A DNA stretch of 64,000 bases, taken from Molanna angustata. Its lineage: Eukaryota > Arthropoda > Insecta > Trichoptera > Molannidae. Positions 53,451 to 63,176 of the stretch are shown one piece after another. The position numbers were made by a program, and so were the translations under genes. Each line of letters opens with the position of its first letter. Positions within the stretch are counted from its first letter, which is position 1. The stretch spans positions 13,253,799-13,317,798 of the forward strand of contig OY754978.1 of the NCBI GenBank assembly GCA_963576475.1, written 5' to 3'. The notes beneath the pieces were generated by a model. It ran no database searches. It was not told the origin of the DNA and saw only the letters and a program-made list of their open reading frames with translations.

Positions 53451-54470
53451 CTGAGATCAATAGTATACAAAACATAGTTTCGGCATATACATAATAACAC
53501 AATAACACAACCAGTATAATACAGCAAATCAAAAGTGAGAAAATACACAAATTTAGAAAGGAGAGGAAAATCAGAAAGGGAAGGGAGAGGATGAGGAGCG
53601 ATCAAAAAGGATGGAAAGTGAAATTGGGATATGTGTTCGTTATGGAATTGAGAGGAAGAGCGAGCATTTAAGACGCGATTTGAAAATTGGAAGTGATGTG
53701 GCAGTTCTAATATCAAATGCTAAATTGTTCACAGCCGGGCAGCATGAATAGTGAAGGAAGATGAATAGTATTCTGTAACGTGAGGTGGGATGGCAAGGGT
53801 TCTTTCTTCTCTAGACCGAAGTGGGAGTCCATGAGAGGCCAACGGTTGACATCTTTTGTATGTTTTTAAGTCCTTGTTGTGCCTGTATATCGTCCATCTC
53901 ATTACAATTAAACTTGACGATTTTGTTCAGCGCACACTCGGGAAGATTCCTGAAAAAATCCTTCGTGTATTTTTTTACATAGCTATTTCACAAACGGATT
54001 GATTTTTTAAGGTACAAAAAACATAGAAGTACAAATTATAGGATTCAGGATACCGCTTTATAGAATAATATGTAAAAACTTTATTGACCAATTTAATGAC
54101 CATACTGTCATTTTTATTACATCTGAATCTACCTATATTCAAAATGGAAATTGTAAAAAAGATCACTGATACAACTTCTCTGGACCTGGGTATGGCTGGA
54201 ATGTACTGTTGAGGAAGTTATGTTATATGAGTGAAATATTTTTTTAAATTCATTTCTGTGTATTCCAAACTATACTTAATACTTCATAATATTATGTTCT
54301 TTCAATATTTATAGATTTTTTAAAATTTATTACTTTTATCTCTACTTTAATCTCAAAGCACGACTATGTTTTATTATAACTTTTCTATGCACATTGTGAC
54401 GTTATTTTGTATTTACACGTCACTATTTAATAATTTTAATTTAATGTTTATAAAAATGTCTTAAACGAAC
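53451..54470. other. no recognisable feature
   Basis: May include the body of the retroposon ending at 53341 (minus strand). No motif was seen in the 97-codon minus frame 53423-53716. Confidence 0.35.
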
Positions 54471-54607
54471 GCACTTCGCAATATTGGCAATATTTCTAAA
54501 GAAGTTGTAAGGCGAACACAGCCGTGAACGGATTAGCTAGGCGGGTCGAAATATCTATGCCTTTCTTTTCAACGCTGACAGCCGACACGAGGTGTCATCG
54601 TTCAACT

Positions 54608-54664
54608 ATGGCCTACGCAAAATTACCCGACAAAGACTCGAAATTTAAGTTCAAAGGAGGCTGG
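54608..54664 (+). CDS. possible first coding exon of a host gene (19 codons)
   Basis: ATG at 54608 opens MAYAKLPDKDSKFKFKGGW, and the frame then meets a strong splice donor GTAAGT at 54665. The upstream 120 bases are GC-richer than the surroundings (GGCGGGTCGAAATATC, GCTGACAGCCGACACG), as in a 5' UTR. An upstream ATG at 54524 is in the same frame. Downstream the AT content rises and a CCTTTGTCC/CTTCTTT pyrimidine stretch appears. Lysine-rich, no signal peptide. I do not recognise the protein. If real, the next exon lies in an unknown position to the right, possibly outside the window. It could also be chance. Confidence 0.35.
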
Positions 54665-54670
54665 GTAAGT

Positions 54671-55670
54671 TCTCTATCTAATTTCATCGATCCTCGTCTA
54701 TATAAAATATCTGGCATGGGTCACGTTCGCTAATTTAACTGAATTCTTGCAGGAAATATAACCGCCTCCTTTGTCCTTTGTCCTTTGCTTCTTTGTTCCT
54801 TGCTTCCTTGCTTTCTTCTTTACTTTCTTTATCTTGTTTGTTCATGCTGTCTTTTCATCATTCTTCAACATTGGTGTACTTTACTATGTACACCATGGAT
54901 GACTGAAAATGAATAATTTTAAATATCATGGTTGGTGCATGCTCATATTTGCACATCATGACTTGATAATGACTAAAACACCTGTAAATTGCACTTCAAA
55001 TCGACGTAAATACTACGATGGTAGTTCTCATCACAAAAATTGTATCTGCTGATCATCTTCAAGAAGATGGAAATTCCTAAAACTGTTTCATTTCCTGGTT
55101 ATTATAAAAAAAAACATATGAAATACTGATATCATTTGAAAATTTAGTTGAATCTGTTTAATTATGTCATGTCTGATATTTCTTTTTATTATACACCACA
55201 TGGTCTAGAAAAACATTTAAAAACTTGTAAATTGTAATTTAAGAATTAAATTATTTTATTAAAATGTCAAATATTTAGCTTAGTTCAGGTAACGTAGATA
55301 ACTGTATCATATTTAACACTCCTTGCCAACCATGATATGAATAAATTGTAATTTCTTTTGTATTTGTGCGTTTCTTTCATCACTTGGTCTTCCCTACAAT
55401 CACATCTGACTCAGCTTTTCATGTTTTAATTACTGTTTCATTGAACAGAAAATTCTTATTTGATACTTAAATATATTCTTTTTTTTGTCTTACTCAATAA
55501 ACAACACGCCTTGAGATACTGAGATATTTGCATTATTTTAAATGAGTCTCATTGCAATATCGCTGACTGCTGGTGGTAAGGTTTTATGGTGAGTATAATT
55601 TTAGCTTCTCTTTTTCTTTTCTCATACACCACCATACCCTTGCAACATATAAATCAACATTATTATTTAT
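54671..55670. other. no recognisable feature
   Basis: AT-rich. At 55541-55585 lies a shared short repeat also at 8358-8405. Confidence 0.4.
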
Positions 55671-55740
55671 AAAACAAAAATTTGTATGTGTGATGTGTAA
55701 TTGTTTTTTCTATTAATAAATAAATAAATGTTAAAATCTG
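55671..55740 (+). repeat. 3' end shared with 1851-1912
   Basis: TATAAAACAAAAATTTGTAT, GTGTGATGTGTAATTG, TTTTTTCTATTAATAAATAA. Confidence 0.5.
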
Positions 55741-56336
55741 CGATTTTCACATTTACAGAGGATGCGCACTGGTAAACGCAACCACTCTCAGGTGCCAGAC
55801 TTACCTTTTTCATTACAATATTCAATAATAAAGAAAAAAACAGCAAATAAAAAATGATTCATTGAAAACTTTGTAATCTCTCTGACTATTGTATAGTGCT
55901 ACAAACTTGAGTTTCTCTTGTCAATATTAAGATTCTGCAAGTACCTACCTACATACCTTGTTTATTTTTCTATTTTGAAATATCAGTGAGACCCACCTCA
56001 ATTAGAAATTCGTTTAACATTTTCTACATCAGAGAATTTTCTCAGCGGTTGAATGATGGTAAATTTATGTATGTGTACATTGTACATACATACACGTATA
56101 CATATGCACATCCCCAATTTACCTACCCAAATAACAACGGACCGTGTTGGCATCAAAAGTTTTTTAATCAAAATCTTTCTAACAGCGAATACCTTAATTG
56201 CTTAATGCTAATCATTTGTTTCGTGTGCTAATAAGCGTTGTTTCATTTATATTACAAGCATGCAAACAAAATATTTGTTTTAAACAAGAATATTTCGAAT
56301 AAGGAATGTATATCGTGTTATAAGTACAGATCTGTG
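55741..56336. other. no recognisable feature
   Basis: Unmatched. The CATACATACA/TACACGTATACATATGC stretch near 56080-56110 is simple-repeat-like. Confidence 0.4.
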
Positions 56337-56557
56337 AGGAAAGTCCGGTCAAACGGTGAAATCAAAACCCTCATGATTGAGTGATAATTTTATCTATGAT
56401 TAATCATGAGGGTTTTGATTTCACTGTTTGACTAGATTTGTCACAGGGGGGGGGGCAATCTTAAGATATTATAGGACTCCATAAGATAATAATTAAATCC
56501 ATGATATGGGTAAACATGGATGGTTTTGATTAAACCGTTTAACCGGACTTGCTCCCC
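56337..56557. mobile_element. compound foldback element (MITE family M)
   Basis: AGTCCGGTCAAACGGTGAAA and ATCAAAACCCTCATGATT (56342-56378) pair with the segment 56402-56438, forming a first palindrome. After a run of 9 G, a second part (56446-56557) matches the right half of 13795-13972 (AGATATTATAGGACTCCATA, CCATGATATGGGTAAAC, CCGGACTTGC). Two related foldbacks therefore lie in tandem or one is nested in the other. Confidence 0.7.
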
Positions 56558-56569
56558 TGAATTACTCGC

Positions 56570-56690
56570 GAATGCGAAAAACCGGAATTTTGCGCTACTT
56601 TCGTGAATATCGCGATTTTTACACTCTTTCACGAATAACGCGAATTTTGCACTTTTCTCAAATACCGCGAAAAAAACACCGAAATATATC
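56570..56690 (+). repeat. degenerate GCGAA-type array
   Basis: CGCGAATGCGAAAAACCGGA, TTTCGTGAATATCGCG, TTTCACGAATAACGCGAATT repeat the words CGCGAA and ATTTTGC about every 35-40 bases. Confidence 0.45.
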
Positions 56691-57139
56691 TCTTTTAGGA
56701 CAGTTTCGTAAAAAAATACATAGCAGTTATCCTTCGAAAAGGCAGAATTATAATATAATTATTATAACTCAAATTTCTGCGGGTGAAATCTATTGTCGAT
56801 GCATTAAATATAGTTAAAATAGACAAAATAATCTATATCATATGGATGCCTTATACTAATGTCGATTCATGTAAGTTTCTATTCTCCTATAATACTGTTT
56901 TGGCGGACAGAAGAACAAACCTTAACAACTTAGCTACGATGGCGATTCTTAATTTGAAACCTCATTAAAATTTGATGAAGTAAATTGTCGTTTTTACATA
57001 TACCTAAACAAATGTGATTCGAATAGAAAATTTCGATAAAATAGTGTTGTTTTTTCAATAATTTAAGCATATTATCATTTATAGTGAAAAAAGAACATCA
57101 AATCTAAATTGTGTGTTGATTTCTCTAATTTTATATTTT

Positions 57140-57435
57140 TAGCTGTGAGGCACCGGCTTAGAATAGTGCTTCCACACTTTTCTATTATTGTTTTCGAGTG
57201 TCCCGTAAGAGTCGGGTAATCGAAAATACAACAGGCAACAATAACATCTCACAGAGTTCAGCAATGAGGTTCACCACCCATTCTGAAAATAGTGCCTTTT
57301 TAGGTGAGACGAGAATGGTGTGTAGGTATATACAGATATGTTGCGCTCCCTTTTATAAGGTAATGCACACCCGCACACCTTTCGCTGGTTACCCCACATT
57401 GTGGGATATGCCGTGATGGTATGAATGAATGTAAT
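57140..57435 (+). repeat. unclassified retroposon family T, copy 1
   Basis: Shares with 57650-57900, in order: TTTTCTATTA, TCCCGTAAG, GGGTAATCGAAAATACAA, GAGAATAGTGTG-like, and the end CCACATTGTGGGATATGC followed by GTGATGGTATG. The end pair recurs at 17895-17985 (minus). Confidence 0.6.
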
Positions 57436-57449
57436 AGAAAAATAAGGTC

Positions 57450-57615
57450 GCTTTTTAAAAAAGTGTCACTTTTTCACTGAAAAATAACAACGCTTATCCA
57501 AAAAAAACGTGAAAAATAACGTCGATTTTCTACAAAAATATCACCCCTTTTCAAAAAAAAATAACGCGAATAATAACACCGCTTTTCTACAAAATAACGT
57601 AAATAATTCAGGTCT
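57450..57615 (+). repeat. degenerate array, about 37 bp units
   Basis: Units such as GAAAAATAACGTCGATTTTC plus TACAAAAATATC repeat four to five times between the two family T copies. Confidence 0.55.
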
Positions 57616-57649
57616 CTAGTAATAAGACATCTGCTTAAAATAGGTAGAG

Positions 57650-57900
57650 CGACCACAATTTTCTATTACGTCCCGTAAGTGCTGGGTAATCGAAAATACA
57701 AGTATAATTATAATATCTTACACATAAGTTACCATTGTTGTTTATAAACGAGGTATATCATCGATTTTGTAAAAGACGGAGAATAGTGTGTGGGGATGCA
57801 TGCACGTGTCGCGCTTCATTTTTTAAAGCCGTGAACACCCACTGTCACTGGTCAATCCACATTGTGGAATATGACGTGATCGCATGTAGGTAGGTATATT
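57650..57900 (+). repeat. unclassified retroposon family T, copy 2
   Basis: See copy 1. It ends CCACATTGTGGAATATGACG plus TGATCGCATGTAGG. Confidence 0.6.
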
Positions 57901-59935
57901 ATATGCAACTTTATATAACGGAAATAAAATAAATTACTTTAATTGGTTGATTGCATTTCATGAAATAACGTATTCAAAATATAGGAATAGGGTGTTCTAA
58001 AATTGCAGAGTGAGTTAAAATTTATTATAGCAATTAATTTTCAGGGAAGAAACCAATGAACCACTGGCCTGAAGTTATAATAAAGTGCAAGAACGGGTGC
58101 ATACGTGTGGCAGATTGTTAATTTAGTATGGTAATTTATTAGACCGAATTTCCAAATAATGTTATATATAGGTACTTACTAAAAAAAAGGAAATTAAACT
58201 ATTCCACCGTCCGATAGTTAAGCACCCATTTGTTTGAATAACTATGTAGGTTGTGACCAACGCCTCTGCTCCACATTGCATACTATAACGAATGTTTTGG
58301 GGGCAACGCTGCACTCTCCATTACATATGGAATAAATATCGATATAATAATAAACATTTTTTTTTAATTTCATAACAAAACAGGTATCGAAACACAATTA
58401 TAATATTTTTTCTTTCTAGCAGAAGTCAGCTATGTAAGAAGTCAACATCAATTTCATGAAATTGTTGAAAATATTTTTTTTGTAAAAAGTTTAAATATTG
58501 TAGCATATTGCAATCATAATCTATGGAAAAATTACTGTACTCTATCTTTTTTGTCGTTCAATAGATTGCCAGTGAAATAAATTTATTCATAATAATTTTT
58601 ACATTCACAATATTTAAAAAAAGTACAAAATTATCGTTCAAAATATATTTAAATACTGGCAATATTATTTTCGTTATGTCATTTTCAAAATTGTATGTCA
58701 GTTTTCAGTAATACTTAGTATCTTGTATGCCAAGATTTTTGTTCTTTTGTTCTAAATGACATTTAGGATAAGTACCTACCTACATCAAAGTCATGTCCTT
58801 AAAAAAACATTTAACGTGAAACTATTTTTATAATTTCTGTATTTTACCTACAAAAAGCCTATTAAAGTATTTAATTTTAAGATTATTGTGAAAAGATATT
58901 CAGTCTTAAGTATTGTATACTGTTTTAAATATTCCATTTTAAGGTTATATTTTCGAGCCATCGTAATATCGAAGGATTTACACATATTTCAATGGATGAA
59001 GATAAATCAATTATACAAGGCAATTTTTTCAACAATCAATGTACAGCTTGCTCATATTTTTCATTTATAAATTTCAGGATATCCTGAATACTGGAAAAAA
59101 CATTAAGGCGATCAGCTACTTCAGCTACCGTGTTAATGGAATGATATACGTTTTCTGATATGATACGATTTGCGAATATTTTGTTATAGTTCTGTGACAT
59201 TTTATTACTTACTTTCAAAGACTATTATTACGTTTGGCTTTAATGCGATTTTAAAATATTAATGGCATTTCGACTGCGTGGTTTCCAACTATAGATTGGG
59301 TCGTGATAGGATCCGGGGCGAAAGTCCTAGTATTTCATTAATATGCGACTTAATTATATAAAAAATACAGATTTATCGAAATGGTATTTTATTAAACAAA
59401 ATCTACTGATGTGAAAAACGTATAAAAACTCATTAAATAATGAAATTCACTCACGCTAGTCATCGATTTAAAAAATATCGACTGTTATTGCATTTTTTTT
59501 TATTTAAAACATCACTTATAATGAGTTTTTTACGTAGGTAGTTTGTATATAATATTTTTTCTCGAATCGCAAATAAATAATATTATTACCTATTTTTTCA
59601 GACCACTTAGTTAATATTCGAATCAGAAAATTTAATCAAGTACTTATATAAAATTTCAATTTAATTGTGTAGCAAAATTTTAATAAAACAACTTCAACTT
59701 CAAACATTTAATGAAGTTACCATAATGTAAAATATGATCTTTTTATAACCATTATATTTTTTAATACGTACCTAAAATGAACTTTAAACTGGAAAGGTAA
59801 AGGGAAAGCGTTTAAAAACCTCAAGTACTCCAGTTGTAAAGAGACAAGGTGAATAATATAGAGTAGGAATTTTTAGTCTGAAAAAAAACGAGTAAATGCA
59901 AAAAAAATCACTGCAAAACATTTTTTCCATCCACA
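57901..59935. other. no recognisable feature
   Basis: Two kilobases of AT-rich DNA. Short frames only, none with motifs. Confidence 0.4.
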
Positions 59936-59940
59936 ACTAA

Positions 59941-60395
59941 GTGGGTATGCATATTGTGGAAATTTTTAATATATATAATATATATAGAGTTAAAGAACAT
60001 AAACGCTGTCTAAATGGACACGGTTTCTCAGAATATGCAAACCACCTAATACAAGAAAATCATACATTTGACAATACAAACGCACAATTATTACATAAGC
60101 ATACATACGGACTGAAACAAAATAATTTAGAGACATTAGAAATCCACAAAGCCATAAACAGTCACAAGAAAATAATTAACAACCAGACACAACCCAACAC
60201 TTCACCATTATTATCCATGTTCCCGTTAGGGCAACGCCCACTTCCCCCCTTACCCCCACCTCCCGCTATACCTATGACACAGCCACACACCACACCAAAT
60301 TAGTTTTTAGTTTAAACCCACCTGAAGAAGAGAACGGTAGTTCTTGAAACTAGTTGTGGAATAAAAATAAATAAGTGGAAATAAACAAAGTTATA
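59941..60395 (+). pseudogene. Penelope-like element, C-terminal GIY-YIG region and 3' end
   Basis: Frame 59941-60303 reads RVKEHKRCLNGHGFSEYANH, LIQENHTFDNTNAQLLHKH, NLETLEIHKAIN, NNQTQPNTSPLLSM. RxxEHxxxxxxxxxSxYAxHxxxxNHxF, then LEALEIxKAxN, then NxxxxxxxSPLLxL is the C-terminal part of the GIY-YIG endonuclease region in Penelope-like retroelements. The catalytic GIY and YIG motifs and the reverse transcriptase are missing to the left. A proline-rich end (PLPPLPPPPAIP) precedes the stop. A hammerhead-like core follows the stop (60317-60359). Confidence 0.65.
60317..60359 (+). ncRNA. candidate minimal hammerhead ribozyme
   Basis: CCAC (60318-60321) pairs with GTGG (60356-60359) as stem I. 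CTGAAGA (60322-60328) fits CUGANGA. Stem II GAGAAC/GTTCTT (60330-60335 and 60340-60345, loop GGTA) has six pairs including one G-T wobble. GAAA (60346-60349) is followed by self-complementary CTAG (60350-60353) and TT. The cleavage triplet would be GUU (60353-60355). It has the same layout as 18085-18136, directly downstream of a Penelope-like C-terminus. The short palindromic stem III suggests it works only as a dimer, if at all. Confidence 0.55.
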
Positions 60396-60689
60396 TTGTT
60401 ATTTTAATAATTTATTATATATTCTTTTACATCTACGATTCTACGTTTTTTACAGAAATAACGAGTGGGTTGTGGCCATCGCTAAACTCCTCAATACCTA
60501 GGTACTCCGAAAAGTATTCAAATTTTGTATGGAAAATATTTTTACTCCAGGTCACTGTTACCCTATGGAAGACGTCAGCATCCACACTGGTATCCGCCAA
60601 GAAAACCGGCATTTAGTACTATCATTTTGTCGCCTTGGGTACGCCATTGCCATCTGGGAAACATACCGCGGCTACGCCTGAGATTTCAC
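60396..60689. other. no recognisable feature
   Basis: CGAGTGGGTTGTGGCCATCG and CTAAACTCC near 60460-60490 recur in altered form near 62467-62500. Confidence 0.4.
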
Positions 60690-60890
60690 TTTAGTTTCAT
60701 TGCATAAACTCATTTTTGGTCCAGCTAACGTGCAGTCCAAATCTCTCGAGTGCTTTAGTCCATTTTGATAAAGTCCCTTGCAGTTGGCATGTGTTATTTG
60801 CTATAAGAAAGATGTCATCAGCGTACAGCAGACTCCAATGCAGAGGCGCTTGTACACCTTCTTTATCTGTCAACATTGAAAACAAATTCT
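60690..60890 (-). pseudogene. LINE reverse transcriptase fragment (YADD box)
   Basis: The minus-strand frame 60885-60697 reads KEGVQAPLHWSLLYADDIFL, IANNTCQLQGTLSKWTKALE, RFGLHVSWTKNEFM. LLYADD is the polymerase motif C, and the following FGLxxxxxKTE is its usual continuation in RTE-type LINEs. Isolated fragment without neighbours of the same family. Confidence 0.65.
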
Positions 60891-61599
60891 TTGATTAATC
60901 ATTATTATTCACACAACCGACATGATTCAGCATATGAACTACTTAGGATTCCTTAAATTTAATAATGAATTCTTTTTAAATGTACACTTCTAGTTAATAC
61001 TTGAAGTTTTATTCAAAGGAATAAAAGTATAAAAACGAAATGAGTTAGTTATTCAATTAGTTTTGTAAGGTAGCAAGTTGTTTAAAGATGGAGAATCCGC
61101 GTGGATTAAATGTGTTTTTCCGTTGTTTTTATTTATTAATTCATAGTGTAAAGTGCCTCTGGAGAAATTATTCCTTTACTTAATAGAAAACATTTTCAGA
61201 AAGCCCTCACTGCATATTACCTAGAATTACTTATTCATATCGCCGAGTAGCATAAATTTACTAACGTAAACTTTATTGTTTTTCTAAGTAGTTATCTAAT
61301 ATTGTCTTCCGTGCTATTGAGTATAGGAACAAAATGTGTGATAATAAATTTATGGTTATTCACAAACCATTTAACACGGCGTTTCTTTGGCGTTAAGACC
61401 GACGCACACCAAATTATTGCGATCGCGTCTGCGACTAGAACGGAAGAACGGAACGGATGCTGTCTGTAATCAGTACTGTGACACGTCAAGAGACAAGCCA
61501 AAGGACTAAAACCTTGCAAAATCAGAAAAGTATTTATTGAATATGTAAAGTATTTATAGAATAAAAAAATAATAAAAATATTCGATTACTTACACATTG
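60891..61599. other. no recognisable feature
   Basis: Unmatched sequence. Confidence 0.4.
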
Positions 61600-61741
61600 G
61601 TACAAGTAGGTAAATAAGACAAAAATGACCTTATAAGTCTGGCGCAATTCAGGGGTTAAGGCGCTCAATGGACGCTCATCGGAGACCATAAAAGGCGTTG
61701 GTCGCTCAGGACAGCAGGGCGGTGGCCATGGAAGTCGAAAT

Positions 61742-61779
<38 letters not shown>

Positions 61780-62390
61780 CCAGCCCTGAAAATGGATGGC
61801 GCTGTAGCGTTCAGCCTATACTCGACCGTCGAAGGCAAGGGGGGCTGGGGTCCTCTCTCGGGTGGGCCTCGGCCTTGAAGCCGCGACGAGTAGGATGGCC
61901 GCGGCGGTGTGCGCAGAAGGGTCTGGGCGTGAGCCCGCCTGGAGCCTCCGTCGGCGCAGATCTTGGTGGTAGTAGCAAATACTCAAGCGAGGTCCTTCTA
62001 TGCGAAAAATTCATTGTCACCTTAGGTATAAGAATTGTTGCTCTCATTTTTTAAAAAAAAACCAAATCTCTCAATAGATGGCGTTACAACAAAAATAAAT
62101 ATAAATAATAAGAATGTTTTTCATAATTTCACACATAGATGGCTGTAGTAAAAATCCTTATTTTCAAGCGAAAAGAATTTCAGTATTGCAATATATAGAA
62201 CTTTCAAAAATTGAATTGATAGTGATCTCATTAAAATGGCATAATTGGTGAACGTTGCGCAAGCGCATGAAGTGATCACGTAAACCAGCCGATGACAGTT
62301 CGTAAGCCCTGTAGGTGCCTTGATTTCCCGGCTCTCCTACAGTAAATATTCCAACTTCGTCTCTATCGAGATAATTAAAAATCTGTTAAA
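61600..62390 (-). mobile_element. element P carrying a 28S rRNA segment
   Basis: Reverse complement of the element at 9806-10260 over its whole length. It starts at the right (AACTTCGTCTCTATCGAGAT at 62353) and ends at the left (GGTACAAGTAGGTAAATAAG at 61600). It differs by a block at 61653-61995 that is absent from the other copy, where CAGGGG is followed within 4 bases by TTCTATGCG. Confidence 0.8.
61653..61995 (+). rRNA. 28S rRNA fragment (pseudogene-like, embedded)
   Basis: Contains well-known large-subunit rRNA words in order: GGTTAAGGCGCTCAATG, GACAGCAGGGCGGTGGCCAT, GGAAGTCG, AATCCGCTAAGGAGTGTGTA, ACAACTCACCTGCCGAAGC, GCCCTGAAAATGGATGGCGC, CTATACTCGACCGTCG, GCCGCGACGAGTAGGATGGC, GCAGATCTTGGTGGTAGTAG, CAAATACTCAAGCGAGGTCC. 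This is an internal piece from the middle of 28S, about 340 bases, in the plus orientation. It is too short to function in ribosomes. Several positions differ from the usual conserved sequence (for example AAAAGGCGTTGGTCGCTCAG), so it has drifted or comes from a variant repeat unit. Surrounding DNA is AT-rich element P. Confidence 0.85.
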
Positions 62391-62735
62391 AAATAAAAAA
62401 AAAGTTGGAAAATAAAAATTGTATCTGATTACAAGTTAAAAAACGAATCGCAATGCAATTAAAACGATTGGGTTGTAGCCAACACTAAACTCTCCACACC
62501 ATAGTAAGTGTTCATTTTTTCTTCTTGAAAGGTTGACAATCTTTAAATACATTTTTATGAAGAACATTTATATTAGATTCTTAAACAAATATAAGATTCC
62601 CAGGGACAAAAGTTTTCACAATACACCATACACACAAGAACATTGTCACGGAAATCATCGCATGCATTTTCTACATGATACCTGTTGAGAAATTTAAAGT
62701 AAAATTGCGTTACTAGCAATATGAGCAAGTATGAG
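62391..62735. other. no recognisable feature
   Basis: Unmatched, except a short piece similar to 60458-60500. Confidence 0.35.
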
Positions 62736-62739
62736 GCAG

Positions 62740-62830
62740 TGAATCAATTTTGATGTGGCGATGTATATGTGTCAAGATAGAAGAATGTGGTGTTCGGTTC
62801 TCACTGCCTACCCCTTAAGGAAGATAGAAA
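62740..62830 (+). repeat. LINE family A 3' end fossil
   Basis: GTGTCAAGATAGAAGAATGT, GGTGTTCGGTTCTCACTGCC, TACCCCTTAAGGAAGATAG parallels the 3' region at 36985-37050. No coding part. Confidence 0.45.
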
Positions 62831-62997
62831 AGGAGAGTAAAAATACACTTGTCTATAGAGACACAGATCAATATGAAATTTATCACTCAATTTTCCCATA
62901 CAGAAGCTATTTTATTTCTGTTATATACATTTTTATACAAATATGAAACTTATTTCACATTGATATGGCAGACCATAGATTTTTTCTATCAATTTTC

Positions 62998-63176
62998 TCA
63001 ATCCAATTTTCTCAAGTATATTTTTATTCTGTTCTTCCCCCACCACCACCCGTTCTGCTTATGGGGACTAATAACGGCCCCTTGCAAAACTCTGAAAGAA
63101 CACAAAGAACATATGAAGAGTCCGGAGAACTCTAAAACCTTGCAGACACTGCACTTAATGTGCCAAAGAGAGCTAA
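62998..63176 (-). other. 3' UTR of the R1-type LINE
   Basis: Lies directly downstream of the stop codon at 63177 on the minus strand. It has a CCCCCACCACCACCCG patch (plus strand). The end of the element was not located. Confidence 0.4.

Noticed and set aside
61752..62054. 100-codon frame with GC-rich codons
   Set aside because: It lies within the 28S rRNA fragment and is not protein coding.
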